DNA from: a virus
IMG/VR virus record: IMGVR_UViG_3300044707_000344
Coordinates: 1 to 53,481 of that record
Length of the DNA stretch: 53,481 nt
Strand: one strand, 5' to 3'
Shown in pieces: positions 17,101 through 25,567 of this stretch. Position numbers and translations under genes: made by a program. Position 1 is the stretch's first letter. Each line of letters opens with the position of its first letter. Below the pieces are notes generated by a model. That model did not search any database. It was given only the letters and a program-made list of their open reading frames with translations, and was not told where the DNA came from.

Positions 17101-19428
17101 GAGGCATTCGGGACGTCGATCCAGCGATTGGCCGTCAACATCGGCAAGGCGACGCCTGGCGACGCTCTCGACAAGTCGCTCCGAAACATCAACTTGTCGG
17201 TGCAGGAGCTGCGTGCCCTGTCGCCAGAGCAGCAGTTTTCCGCGATTGGCCAGGCGATATCGCAGCTGCCGACGGCGGCGGATCGTGCTGCCGCTGCGGT
17301 GGAGGTGTTCGGCAAGCAAGGGGCGGCCCTGGCTCCGTTGTTCCGCGAAGGTGCTGACAGCATCGAGGAGTTGCGTGCTCGAGCCGAGCGGCTTGGCATC
17401 ATCGTCAACGAGACGCAGATCGAGAACGTCGCGGCAATGAACGATGGGTTCGACCTCGTGTCGAAGACTGTCGAGGGCATCATCGGCCAGGTGGTTGGCA
17501 ATCTTGCCCCTGCCGTGACTACCGTCACTGATGAGTTCCTTCGATTCGTCGAGGGCTTCGCAGGTGCCGAGGGGAATGGCGGCACCGGAATCGCCAACGC
17601 TATAACGGACGTGCTGCTACAAGGTGCTGACTACCTCGCGGGCGTTTTTGATTCATTCGTTGAAAACTTCGACGGTTTTGTGGTTGGGCTAAAAAGCTCT
17701 GCCGAAGTATTCGCCGCTGTGGGCAATGCGTTCACAGCAGCAGGCGAATCGCTCCGCGTCATATTCAATGCGTTTGAGATTTTCGTAAACGGAAGCCTCG
17801 GATTGACCGGCAGGCTGCTAGAGCAATTCGGGAAACTGTTCTCGACAGACGTGCAGGAGTTTGGCAAAGGGCTGGCCATCCAATCCGAAGCCGCGATGCA
17901 GCAAAACGTCGCAGAACTGCAGGACGCCGCCTCCAACGCAGCCAAGGCTGCCACGCAGGTCATTTACGGTGGCGAATCATCTGCCGGCGCTGCCGGCAAG
18001 GGTGCAGCAACGGAGTTCGTCGACGCCTTCGCGGCACGGATTCAGCAGGAGCGATCTCCGCAGTTCCAAATCGAAACCAACATTGAGAAAACGCGAGAGC
18101 GTTTCGATTCGTTCTTCGGCGGCATCGTCGACCAAAGCAGCGTCATCACTGATGCCATGCGTGGATTTGAGGCGGCCGTCGCAGACGTGCAAGATCCGCT
18201 GAAGCTAAACGAGGAAGAGATCGCCCGCATCAAGGCGGCTCAAGACAAGGTCAACGAGGCCATCACCAAGGAGCAGGCGCGGCGTCAAGAAGTGGCTGAT
18301 GCCGCCGCCAAGCAGGCCGACGCGGACGCAAAGCGAATCGAGAGCCTGACGAAGCCCAACGACGCTCAGTCGAAGCTGGCAGAGGATCTCGCAGCCGTTG
18401 AGCGTGAGCAGGTTCGCGTACAGGAGCAGCAAGCGGCAGCGCGTGCTGCCCAAGATACTGCCTCCGCAGACGCTGCCACTGCGAGGCTGGCACAGCTTGA
18501 CCAGCTGCAGGCGAAGCTGCAAGACACGCAAGCCGCCTCGGAGCAAGGCTTCTCGGACGGCTTTGTCAAAGCGTTTGAAGCGACCAACAAAAGCATTCGC
18601 GACCTTGTAGACAAAGCCGAGGTCAAATCCCTTGTTGGCGTTCCTGACGCAGTAGGGCGGGCTGCGGCAATTGCCGCCGACAATCTCCAGCAGTCAATCG
18701 ACACGCTGCAAGAAAAGGTCAAGGCTGGGATTCTCACGAAAGAATCCTACGACCAAGAGGTTGCCAGGCAGAGAGAGGTATTTGCTGATCGACTTGCTGG
18801 TGCGCAGCGAGTGGAAGAGTTTCTTGCCGCGCAGCTTGACGAGAGGCAGCGTGCTGAAATTCAGTTCCAAGACACGCTTGAACAGAGAAAAATCCAAGCA
18901 GCGGAAAATGTAAAGGCCATACAGGACAGAATCACTGCGGAACAAGAAGCAGTCCAGAACGCTCGCAATACCGGCGACCTCAAGGCTGCGAAGGAAGGAG
19001 CCGACAGGCTCAAGCAGCTTCGGCAGGCAGAGAAGATCGAGAAAGGCATCGCCGCCGGCCGGATAAACTTTCAGCAGCAGGCCGCCGGCGGCAATCAGCA
19101 GTTCGGTGCCGCGATTGCCCAGCAGCAGAGGGCCGCACAGTCGCAGCAGCGGATGCTGGATTCTGCGAACGACGCTATCGCGGCAACTGCGAGGGCCGGT
19201 GCAGAGCTTGCCCGCCGAGCGGAGCTTGCCCGTCCCGTGCAGGGGCCGGTGGCGACTGCCGACATTCGCACCGCCGAGGGTGCAAAGCTCGTGCTCGGGC
19301 TCGGCGCTCAGGCTCAAGACCCGCAGCTGATCGAGGCTCGCCTGCAGACGAAGCAACTGGCGGGTATTCGGACGGCAATCACTAATGCCGTGGCGGGCTA
19401 CCTCAACACGCCAGCGGAGATTTTCTGA
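14185..19428 (+). CDS. Tape measure protein
   Basis: This 1747-residue protein sets the tail length and is the longest gene here. The N-terminus (LALKVSGDASGLAKSL) is typical of tape measures. Residues about 272-622 are 13 tandem 27-residue repeats, and 635-885 hold three or four LExLLxxGxIS-type helical modules. Around residues 910-1010 a hydrophobic/Gly-rich part (GRLVFDGVRALGNAFTSVTSQIT, then ARTGIGVEALQGYAVAAKLAGVD) matches the conserved tape-measure domain. The remainder is coiled coil. Using about 0.15 nm per residue gives a tail near 260 nm, a rough estimate. No peptidase domain is obvious. Confidence 0.93.
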   Translation: MANILGLALKVSGDASGLAKSLTPVDRALDNLGKQAEKATAVFQPFAEKTAAAGKAQEEFAAKFESLAQQLRNGVVAPNEYAAAFGQLTEEAKAAAAAFQEGLQITQQNQTADQARAASLERLNELLKMGAIDARNFGLESAKLSEGSDSTALDRFTEAIAPLRAAFEGGALSAERFAEQSREIAAAISGSTPTAERQATAILELRDRFEAGRISIEQYREEFSRIQSGDIATTFEVQVVGVREGVEASNELRASLAQLTDTQITAALQIAGVEELDDLRQQFAGVDGTQIDAVLKVLGVDSIDAARERLIALGALQIEPKLQAIGFENIDAAQSAIESLSDRSVTATLEFLGAGTISDAAERLAALDGTTVEAFLQATGFESIDAAQAKLGELKDVDVAATLQLLGVDTIDAARNRLVALGEVQIQPKLQAIGFDSIDAAQSAIESLSDRSVTATLEFLGTDSIDDARERLGVIDGTTVEAFLRASGFDSIDAAQAKLAELQSVDVAATLTVLGVDTIDEARQRLASISTVDIEPVLRLLGVDSIADARQQLAAVNGTEIDAQLRVLGVDGIESAKALLASVEGKNVDLIAKTLGLDSVLSLTQAIDASESKTVTFDVAGNADEETKRIAELVTEQDAYQAAIAEGLRVTREVRTAEERRAAELEKIESLLARGAISEETAGRARDKATGSVEAAARAEAESQKAREKLLQEGARLTEQFASEEEKRAKTIQQIDDLLKAGVISEETYAKARGQATGEADKAAEAASKYQQVIEDGLRVTASVATEEERRATELEKLESLLSQGAISQETFVRASERATGVEKERADAAASAARIIAANLTPQEKYDQQIQELTQHLDAGRLTQEQFNRAAQKAKSDLDGVGSEAAKTDKNIERLNKNVSILAQIEIGRLVFDGVRALGNAFTSVTSQITSLVGSVNSSLDTLNDFSARTGIGVEALQGYAVAAKLAGVDTEAFGTSIQRLAVNIGKATPGDALDKSLRNINLSVQELRALSPEQQFSAIGQAISQLPTAADRAAAAVEVFGKQGAALAPLFREGADSIEELRARAERLGIIVNETQIENVAAMNDGFDLVSKTVEGIIGQVVGNLAPAVTTVTDEFLRFVEGFAGAEGNGGTGIANAITDVLLQGADYLAGVFDSFVENFDGFVVGLKSSAEVFAAVGNAFTAAGESLRVIFNAFEIFVNGSLGLTGRLLEQFGKLFSTDVQEFGKGLAIQSEAAMQQNVAELQDAASNAAKAATQVIYGGESSAGAAGKGAATEFVDAFAARIQQERSPQFQIETNIEKTRERFDSFFGGIVDQSSVITDAMRGFEAAVADVQDPLKLNEEEIARIKAAQDKVNEAITKEQARRQEVADAAAKQADADAKRIESLTKPNDAQSKLAEDLAAVEREQVRVQEQQAAARAAQDTASADAATARLAQLDQLQAKLQDTQAASEQGFSDGFVKAFEATNKSIRDLVDKAEVKSLVGVPDAVGRAAAIAADNLQQSIDTLQEKVKAGILTKESYDQEVARQREVFADRLAGAQRVEEFLAAQLDERQRAEIQFQDTLEQRKIQAAENVKAIQDRITAEQEAVQNARNTGDLKAAKEGADRLKQLRQAEKIEKGIAAGRINFQQQAAGGNQQFGAAIAQQQRAAQSQQRMLDSANDAIAATARAGAELARRAELARPVQGPVATADIRTAEGAKLVLGLGAQAQDPQLIEARLQTKQLAGIRTAITNAVAGYLNTPAEIF
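14998..16050 (+). repeat. Thirteen 81-bp repeats in the tape measure gene
   Basis: Each unit encodes 27 residues of the kind GxDSIDAAxxxLxxLxxxxV(x)xxLxxL. Units 2-5 and 6-9 are near copies, a higher-order period of 324 bases. A 62-base segment at 15175-15236 is identical to 15499-15560. The units diverge towards both ends of the array. Confidence 0.9.
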
Positions 19429-20300
19429 TGAGCGTTGCATCCTACCGCGAGCTGGGCCGCACGATCGAAGGCGCTATCGGCGAGTCGACCGTGGCGAAGC
19501 GACGGTTCGTTGTCATCCTTGACGACAACGCCACGGTCTCGCCCACGGCGAACCTGGATGTCGTCAACGCTGTCGGCGGCGGACTGTGGGGCGTCGCCCA
19601 CCCGGAGTTTTCATTTCTGAAGCTCCGCAAAATCGTGATGAATGAGACGTTCGGCGAGAATCCGTACCACGTCGAGGTCATCCTTGAGTACGCGGTGCTG
19701 ACGACGAATCAGGCACTCGGGCCGCTTGACAGAATCCCAGAGTGGAAATTTGAGGTCGTGTCGGGCGAGCAGATTCCGGCGCTTTCCTACTACGACGGGA
19801 CGGACAGGCGACCGCTCACGAACAGTGCAAACGATTATTTTGAAGGGCTGACCGTCGAGGAGTCTCTGACGCGAGCGACGATCACGCGGAATTTTGCCTC
19901 TCGCCCCGATGCAATCATCGGATCGTTCGGCTATGTGAATTCCGATTCGTTCGTCGGCACGGAGCCGTATCAGTGCAAGCACGAGGGAAGCACGATCGAG
20001 CGTATCGAGGAACTGTGGGGCAACGCGATTGTTTCCTACTGGAAAACGGAGTCGCAGGTGCTGTTCCGCCCGACAGGCTGGAACCTCCAGCTGCCTGACG
20101 TGGGGTTCAATTTCCTCTCGGGCAACCAGAAGCGTCGCGCGATGGTGTTCGACTTTGAGAACGGCGAATGGATTCCCAGTGCCAACCCCGTCGGACTCAA
20201 CGGCAGCGGTGCACAGACGGGCAGCTACCCGGCGATTCTGGAGCGGCGAGTGCTGCCAGAGGCGAGCTTTACCGGCCTTTTCGGCTCGCCGCCGGGCTGA
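19428..20300 (+). CDS. Putative distal tail protein
   Basis: This 290-residue protein directly follows the tape measure (ATG overlaps its TGA). It has no catalytic motif. Its sequence is mixed alpha/beta with many aromatics (FLKLRKIVMNETFGENPYHVEVILEYAV, RIEELWGNAIVSYWKT, GFNFLSGNQKRRAMVFDFENGEW). The position fits a distal tail or baseplate hub component. I do not recognise its family. Confidence 0.6.
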   Translation: MSVASYRELGRTIEGAIGESTVAKRRFVVILDDNATVSPTANLDVVNAVGGGLWGVAHPEFSFLKLRKIVMNETFGENPYHVEVILEYAVLTTNQALGPLDRIPEWKFEVVSGEQIPALSYYDGTDRRPLTNSANDYFEGLTVEESLTRATITRNFASRPDAIIGSFGYVNSDSFVGTEPYQCKHEGSTIERIEELWGNAIVSYWKTESQVLFRPTGWNLQLPDVGFNFLSGNQKRRAMVFDFENGEWIPSANPVGLNGSGAQTGSYPAILERRVLPEASFTGLFGSPPG

Positions 20301-20344
20301 ATAGCGTCTGCAAGAATCGTACCCGCAAGGCGTAAAACAGAATC

Positions 20345-20725
20345 ATGGCAGACACGACATACGAGCAGTTGCCGGCCGAGCTTGATCTCGCGTTCGTCAA
20401 AGGTGACGAATTCGGGATGGTCATCTCGATGGACGGCACGGACTTGACCGGCCACACCTACGACAGCCGCATCTACGCACTCACGAGCGTCGCTGCTGGC
20501 GGCGGGCTCGGAGCCGGGGTGACGGTTGCCGCGGGTGGCACCGTGGTGGCGTTCACCGTCACGCAGGTCAATCTCACCGCCGGCCAGGTCAACGTCTCAC
20601 TCTCCGAGGTGCAGACGGACCAGCTGGCGGCGACGGGCGTGTACCGCTGGTGGTTCAAGACGATCACGCCCGGCAACGTGACGCGGACCTATCTGGCCGG
20701 TGACGTGAGCGTGAGGGTTCCCTGA
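20345..20725 (+). CDS. Tail-fibre cassette 1, small BppU-like protein
   Basis: This 126-residue protein (YEQLPAELDLAFVKGDEFGMVI, then QVNVSLSEVQTDQL and GVYRWWFKT) resembles the short N-terminal domain of baseplate upper/fibre-anchoring proteins. It has a clear paralogue at 49502-49825, with the shared pattern YxQLPxxLxL, GxVNVSL, then YRW. It overlaps the next fibre gene by one base (TGATG), suggesting they work together. Confidence 0.68.
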   Translation: MADTTYEQLPAELDLAFVKGDEFGMVISMDGTDLTGHTYDSRIYALTSVAAGGGLGAGVTVAAGGTVVAFTVTQVNLTAGQVNVSLSEVQTDQLAATGVYRWWFKTITPGNVTRTYLAGDVSVRVP

Positions 20726-22170
20726 TGGCCATCAGCGTCTCGATCCTTGGCGAGACGGGCGTCAGTGTCTCCGTCAGCGGCAACACGGGTATCTCCGTGG
20801 TCGCCAGCGGCGGCATCGGACCCGCTGGATTCCTGACCGTGCCAGGCACGGCGACGAATGCGTTCGGCACGTTCCAGCTGGTGCCCGGACCTGGCATCAC
20901 GGTCAGCACGACGAGCGGACAGTTCACGATTGCGAGCTACGACACGGCGGTCGTGGCGGGGTTCTCCCCGGTGCAGTCCGTGGCCGGGAGAGTCGGGGCA
21001 ATCGTCCTCCAAGCGAGTGACGTCACGGCTGGCACGTTCGCGATTGCTCGCATCCCGACGATCTCGTACACGGCTCTGAGCAGCGTTCCGACGACGTTTG
21101 CCCCGTCGGCTCACACGCATTCGACCACGGACGTGGTGGCATTCACGGCGGCGGCGTCTGCCGCAGCACCCGTGCAGTCGGTGCAGTCGAGGACGGGTGC
21201 CGTCGTCATCACACGGGCAGACCTCACCGCCGCCGCTGAGGTGCACACGCACTCGACCAGCGACATCGTCGGGCTCACGGCGTCGTTCTCGCAAGTCGGC
21301 CACACGCACGCAGCCGGCGACATCCAGAGCGGGACGCTCGACATCGCCCGCATCCCGACCATCGGGTACACCGCCCTGTCTGGCGTTCCATCGTCGTTCT
21401 CTCCCTCGGCACATACGCACTCCACGACCGACATCGTGTCGTTCACTGCGGCGGCGTCGGCAGCAGCCCCTGTGCAGTCGGTGGCGGGCCGCACGGGGGC
21501 GATCAGCCTGGCCGCGGCAGACGTCTCGGGTCTGGCGAGCGTGGCCACCAGCGGCTCGTACACGAGCCTAAGCAACGTGCCGCTGACGTTCGCACCGGCT
21601 ACGCACACGCACTCCACCAGCGACATCTCCGGGTATGCCGGGCTGCCGGCGCAGGCTGGCTACGCTGGGCCGCTGGTCACGGACGGCACGAATGCGACGT
21701 GGACGAGTCGCTATTCCATCGTGAGTCCCGTGCTCGTGCAGGGCGCGGGCATGGCGTTCACCCGTGACACGTCCGCCGGCTCTATCACGATTGCTTTCGC
21801 CGGCGGCACGTCCGGCCTGGCTGTTGGCTCGGCAACGCCGCAGCCGCTCGGCACGGCAGCGGCCGGTTCGTCCGCGAACGCCAGCCGCGAGGATCACGTC
21901 CACGGGTTGCCGACGGTCGGGGACATCACTGCCGCTGCCGCGGTTCACACCCATGCCGCCGCCGACATCACGAGTGGCACGCTCGACGTCGCTCGGATGC
22001 CGAGCCACGTGAGCACCCTCAACGGGCTCACGGGAACGCTGACTATTGCGGCGGGGAGTAATGTGACGGTCAGCACCGCCGGCTCGACGATCACGATTGC
22101 GTCGGGTGGTGGAAGCGGTGGCTCTGCCGCCCCGGCTGCACGTTCTCTGCATTTTGTCTTCCGTACTTGA
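20725..22170 (+). CDS. Tail fibre protein, cassette 1
   Basis: This 481-residue fibre-like protein is rich in Ser, Thr, Ala and Gly. Repeats of SAHTHSTTDIVSFTAAASAAAPVQ and TSGSYTSLSNVP are typical of trimeric phage fibres with His-rich metal-binding shafts (HTHS). The C-terminus (SGLAVGSATPQPLGTAAAGSSANASREDHVHG, then a TLNGLTGTLTIAAGSNVTV motif) resembles tail fibre tip modules. A paralogous shorter fibre is at 49825-50973. It likely binds the host surface. Confidence 0.8.
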   Translation: MAISVSILGETGVSVSVSGNTGISVVASGGIGPAGFLTVPGTATNAFGTFQLVPGPGITVSTTSGQFTIASYDTAVVAGFSPVQSVAGRVGAIVLQASDVTAGTFAIARIPTISYTALSSVPTTFAPSAHTHSTTDVVAFTAAASAAAPVQSVQSRTGAVVITRADLTAAAEVHTHSTSDIVGLTASFSQVGHTHAAGDIQSGTLDIARIPTIGYTALSGVPSSFSPSAHTHSTTDIVSFTAAASAAAPVQSVAGRTGAISLAAADVSGLASVATSGSYTSLSNVPLTFAPATHTHSTSDISGYAGLPAQAGYAGPLVTDGTNATWTSRYSIVSPVLVQGAGMAFTRDTSAGSITIAFAGGTSGLAVGSATPQPLGTAAAGSSANASREDHVHGLPTVGDITAAAAVHTHAAADITSGTLDVARMPSHVSTLNGLTGTLTIAAGSNVTVSTAGSTITIASGGGSGGSAAPAARSLHFVFRT

Positions 22171-22178
22171 GGTGAAGG

Positions 22179-22553
22179 ATGGCTGCTCCGAATGTTGCCG
22201 GTACCGCGACCGAGGTGTATCTGCGGACAGTGACGATCCCTGTCGGCACCGCCACCGGGTCGAGCGCTACGCTGGTTCTCGCCAACGGGTCCGCTAGTTC
22301 CGCCGTCCTCGAGATCAACTCGCTTACCGTCAATAACGTAGACGGAGTGAACTCTGCCGACGTGAGCGTGCTGCGATTCGTCGGCACGAACTCCACGCAG
22401 CTGTATACGACGATCTCGGTCCCGGCCGACGCCTCGCTCCGCGTGGTCGACGGCACCGCGAAGCTGGTGCTGCCCGAGGATCACACGATTCGCGTCTTCG
22501 CGAACGCTACCGGCGACCTGACGGTCGACGTGGCCTACGTCGAATACAAGTGA
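22179..22553 (+). CDS. Fibre-associated protein, cassette 1
   Basis: This 124-residue beta-rich protein (VAGTATEVYLRTVTIPVGTATGSSATLVLANGS) has the same place and general character as 50984-51367 in the second cassette. Both follow a long fibre gene and lack enzymatic motifs. It may cap or stabilise the fibre or form a minor virion protein. The family is not recognised. Confidence 0.6.
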   Translation: MAAPNVAGTATEVYLRTVTIPVGTATGSSATLVLANGSASSAVLEINSLTVNNVDGVNSADVSVLRFVGTNSTQLYTTISVPADASLRVVDGTAKLVLPEDHTIRVFANATGDLTVDVAYVEYK

Positions 22554-22565
22554 CGTAGGTGACGC

Positions 22566-23027
22566 ATGGAGCGGATCTCATTCACACGGCCTGCCGCGGC
22601 GAGGATCGCTCGTGCCGTTAGGGTCGTTGAGAACGCCCGGCCTGGTGGGCAGCCGCTAGAGACGCAGCGGCAGGACACGCTCGCGAAAGCGCGGGTATTT
22701 CGCGTCGCCACCTACACGGGCGCGTGGGCTATCGGTTCGGCGAAGACCGTGACGTTCAAGAATCGGACGTCGACTCCGAATACCGTCAGTGCGACGAATC
22801 TGTTCTTCCCCGTCACGTCGACTGCGGCGGGTAGCAGGGACTGCGCCGTCGCGAAAGACGGCACGGCGTGGTTTTTGATTGACGTCGTTCAGCAGACAAC
22901 GGCCGTGATTGTTCTCACGGGCGTCAGCCTCGGGACGGCGGGGCTGCAATTCACGCGAGCGTCTATCACTGTCGCCAGCACGGCGACGGAGAGCGTGTCG
23001 ACCATTACCACGACGGCCTGCACATGA
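22566..23027 (+). CDS. Hypothetical virion-associated protein
   Basis: This 153-residue protein has a basic N-terminal helix (AAARIARAVRVVENARPGG) followed by beta-rich sequence (TVTFKNRTSTPNTVSATNLFFP, WFLIDVVQQTTAVIVLTGV). The N-terminal pattern resembles small phage structural proteins found between fibre genes. Its stop overlaps the next start (ATGA). No family is recognised. Confidence 0.6.
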   Translation: MERISFTRPAAARIARAVRVVENARPGGQPLETQRQDTLAKARVFRVATYTGAWAIGSAKTVTFKNRTSTPNTVSATNLFFPVTSTAAGSRDCAVAKDGTAWFLIDVVQQTTAVIVLTGVSLGTAGLQFTRASITVASTATESVSTITTTACT

Positions 23028-23863
23028 CGCCCATCGCCACGAAGAACGGCAGCATCATCGTCAAGGACGGCAGCATCGCGGAGGGCTGCGAGTGCTGCGG
23101 TGGGTGGTATTGCGACCAGCAGTACGGCGCGTGCTGCAATGGGACTCAGTGCGAAAACAAATACAAGTGCGACTGCGCAAGCACGAGCACGTTCAAAAAC
23201 GGTGTGCCCTGCGGCGCGAGCGCGTGCTATTGCGTGTTTCCAACACTTGAGCCGCTGCCGGGCGCGATTACTAGCATTGACGATCCGATGATTGGCCGCC
23301 GGCTGCCTATCTACTGCACTCTCACCGACGGCCGGCACTCATATTCTGGGAACTATACAAACATTCAAACCTTTTTCCCTGACGCCGCAAGCCTGCTTGC
23401 CGTGTATGGATCAGAAGCACAAACTTCGTTCACCGAAGCGCCCGCACTAGGTGCCAGTGGGTCTAATTACGGTGTCTCAGTAGAAGGAATCTGGAAGAAA
23501 TATCTTGCCACTCCGTTCACGCTATTCCCGCCATTCGCTTCGCCGTGCTGCGGAGATCTCACGGATGGCAACGCGTACGTACTAGCCCAACTGATATGCA
23601 ATAAACAGACGGGACAGTGGGCGATGTCGTGGTCGACTGGAATGACTTGCTTTAGGTGGACGCGTGATCCTTTCTATGGCACATACTCGTACCAGACAAA
23701 CCCCACGTTGCTCTACTCCGACAGCGGCACGATTTTGATACCGGCCGCGTCAAACGGACTTCCGGAGGAGGGAACGCACTCGCTTGCGTCGGGTGCGGGG
23801 TATGGAACTCCGTGCGAGAATTACATACTCAACGCATCTATCACAATCTCGCATTCTGCGTAG
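23024..23863 (+). CDS. Cysteine-rich protein A
   Basis: This 279-residue protein has an N-terminal cysteine-rich knot of about 70 residues (GCECCGGWYCDQQYGACC and CKCDC-type spacing) followed by a larger domain (VFPTLEPLPGAI, RRLPIYCTL, CCGDLTDG, ILIPAASNGLPEEGTH). A close paralogue follows immediately at 23870. There is no signal peptide. The cysteine pattern suggests disulphide- or metal-stabilised folds that could act outside the cell as a tail tip or adhesin. Family unknown. Confidence 0.65.
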   Translation: MTPIATKNGSIIVKDGSIAEGCECCGGWYCDQQYGACCNGTQCENKYKCDCASTSTFKNGVPCGASACYCVFPTLEPLPGAITSIDDPMIGRRLPIYCTLTDGRHSYSGNYTNIQTFFPDAASLLAVYGSEAQTSFTEAPALGASGSNYGVSVEGIWKKYLATPFTLFPPFASPCCGDLTDGNAYVLAQLICNKQTGQWAMSWSTGMTCFRWTRDPFYGTYSYQTNPTLLYSDSGTILIPAASNGLPEEGTHSLASGAGYGTPCENYILNASITISHSA

Positions 23864-23869
23864 CGACAC

Positions 23870-24730
23870 ATGGCCTGCCTCCAAACATCAGCCGGCAATG
23901 GCGGACCGGGCATTCGTCCGACCTACGCCACCGAAGCCGCCTGTCTCGAAGCCTGCAAAGAAGGCGCGTGCTGCGAAGGCACGACGTGCAGCGTCAAGCC
24001 GCAGTGCCAGTGCCAGGGAACGGGGAAGACGTTCAAGGGGGTGGGGACGACGTGCCAAAGCAGCCCTTGCATCTGCGTGTTTCCAACGCTCAACCCGCTT
24101 CCGGGCGCGACAGCGTCGAACGATTATCCTCTTGTTGGAAAGCGACTTCCTGTTTACTGCACTATCTCAGACGGCGCTCGGACATTTAGTGGAAATTATG
24201 CGCCTACTTACCCTGGCGGCGGTGGCGTTCAAGCAATACTAGCTGCATACGGAAATGAGTATCAAGGTGCCTCCACGAATGAACCGGCGGGTGATGCTGT
24301 CGGCGGGATAGTGAAGTTTTGCGTGACTTCTGATTGGCTTCGCTATCTAGATTACCCGGCTCCATCGCAACTCCCATTTGGAACACAGCAGCCAAAGTGC
24401 TGCGGAGATTCTCCAGACAACACCGCGAGGGTCGTGTGCTGTCTTTTCTGTAATGAACAATCGGGATCGTGGACGCTGGAGTGGTCTGTTGAACTTCAAT
24501 GTCGCCTGTGGGGGGCGGCCATCGGCGGCAATCAAACCTATCTGAGACCCAGCAGCTTGTATTTTGGAGCCAACGGAAGCATTTCTATCTCCGCAGCGTC
24601 AAACGGACTCCCCCAAGCAGGGACGTATCGTTTTTTTGACGGAACTGCGAATTATTTGAACAACAACACTCCATGCCGCGGCTACATTACGGACGCCTCG
24701 CTAACGATTGCCCATAACCCACTCCCTTGA
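23870..24730 (+). CDS. Cysteine-rich protein B (paralogue of A)
   Basis: This 286-residue protein shares with its upstream neighbour a Cys-rich head (ATEAACLEACKEGACCEGTTC), a VFPTLNPLPGA motif, a KRLPVYCTISDGARTFSGNY motif, KCCGDSPDN and ISISAASNGLPQAGTY. Overall it is a tandem duplication that has diverged. The cysteine-rich head is built differently from A. Likely a virion surface component in the tail region; the exact role is not known. Confidence 0.65.
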   Translation: MACLQTSAGNGGPGIRPTYATEAACLEACKEGACCEGTTCSVKPQCQCQGTGKTFKGVGTTCQSSPCICVFPTLNPLPGATASNDYPLVGKRLPVYCTISDGARTFSGNYAPTYPGGGGVQAILAAYGNEYQGASTNEPAGDAVGGIVKFCVTSDWLRYLDYPAPSQLPFGTQQPKCCGDSPDNTARVVCCLFCNEQSGSWTLEWSVELQCRLWGAAIGGNQTYLRPSSLYFGANGSISISAASNGLPQAGTYRFFDGTANYLNNNTPCRGYITDASLTIAHNPLP

Positions 24731-25161
24731 TTACCTGCCACCGCTCTAGCCTTGAGCAGCGATGCGCCGAGCGAGGCTACACGCTCGGCGAGGTCATGTC
24801 GTGCGTCGTTTCCCAGGACGGCGACCAGTGGATGATAGACGTTGACCACGCGGCATATCCTCGGTCGCCCAAGCCTGGCCACGAGCAGCCGCCGCCCCAG
24901 CCCGTTGGCCACGGCCCCGGCACCGAGCTATCCAAGCTCTTGAAACGCTTTGGCATCGAGCCGACGCCGACGTGCTCCTGCCGAGCCAAGGCGGCAGAGA
25001 TGGACGCATGGGGATGCGACGAGTGCAGCAAGCCGGAACGGATCGACGAGGTCGTGGCGGTCATGCGCGCAGAGGCACAGGCACGCGGCCTGCCGTTCCT
25101 CGACGCCGCCGGGAGGCTCCTCGTGCGACGGGCGATAGCCAACGCCCGCCGTCGTGCTTGA
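24727..25161 (+). CDS. Hypothetical protein with a CSC/CDEC cysteine pattern
   Basis: This 144-residue protein starts at a TTG overlapping the previous TGA. It has RGYTLGEVMSCVVSQDGDQWMIDVDHAAYP, then a Pro-rich linker and LKRFGIEPTPTCSCRAKAAEMDAWGCDEC, with four cysteines that may bind a metal, and a final helix (LVRRAIANARR). I recall this arrangement near phage fibre genes, but the function is unknown. Confidence 0.65.
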   Translation: MITCHRSSLEQRCAERGYTLGEVMSCVVSQDGDQWMIDVDHAAYPRSPKPGHEQPPPQPVGHGPGTELSKLLKRFGIEPTPTCSCRAKAAEMDAWGCDECSKPERIDEVVAVMRAEAQARGLPFLDAAGRLLVRRAIANARRRA

Positions 25162-25200
25162 CGCGCCTGTCACGCTGTAGGCGTCACAGGAGCGACGCCC

Positions 25201-25428
25201 ATGCCACGGCCAAGGAAGCAGCCGAAGCCCAAGCCTGACGCCGTCATCCTGCCCCCGGAGCTCGACGATGACGACGAAGAAGGCGGCAGTGTCATCCCCG
25301 ACGATGACGGCTGGATCACCCTCAAGCAGGGCAGCGGAGATTCTGGCGCTGGCACAGGCGTCGGGCCAGACGAATTGGCTCACCGCCCTACCGCCAAGCG
25401 AAAAAGAACTCCTCGTCGAAATCCGTGA
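25201..25428 (+). CDS. Small acidic/basic hypothetical protein
   Basis: This 75-residue protein has a good ribosome site (AGGAG) before the ATG. Its N-terminus is basic (RPRKQPKPKP), then acidic (ELDDDDEEGG), with GWITL in the middle. It overlaps the next gene in another frame over about 160 bases. The second half in this frame looks less natural than the overlapping gene, so it may be a frameshifted or shortened version. Confidence 0.45.
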   Translation: MPRPRKQPKPKPDAVILPPELDDDDEEGGSVIPDDDGWITLKQGSGDSGAGTGVGPDELAHRPTAKRKRTPRRNP

Positions 25429-25567
25429 CCGCTGGCGTGCGACTCGCGAGATGACGGGCGTGTCGGCCGCATCGCTGGCGAAGACGCTGATTTCCCAGAT
25501 GCCAGAGACACGATTCCCCTGCAAGAAGGGACTCTCGGAATGGCTGCTCCACGCCGACGCGCCGTAG
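25268..25567 (+). CDS. Hypothetical HTH-like protein upstream of the phosphoesterase
   Basis: This 99-residue protein has a natural-looking second half: AAEILALAQASGQTNWLTALPPSEKELLVEIRDRW, then a possible helix-turn-helix (GVSAASLAKTLISQMPETRFPCKKGLSEWL). Genes with this pattern often precede phage metallophosphoesterases. GGAG lies upstream of the ATG. An internal ATG at 25304 is also possible. It overlaps the phosphoesterase start by 28 bases. Confidence 0.65.
   Translation: MTTKKAAVSSPTMTAGSPSSRAAEILALAQASGQTNWLTALPPSEKELLVEIRDRWRATREMTGVSAASLAKTLISQMPETRFPCKKGLSEWLLHADAP

Noticed and set aside
14185-19428. A lysozyme or peptidase inside the tape measure protein
   Set aside because: No catalytic pattern of a lytic transglycosylase or peptidase was seen; the helical repeats explain most of its length.
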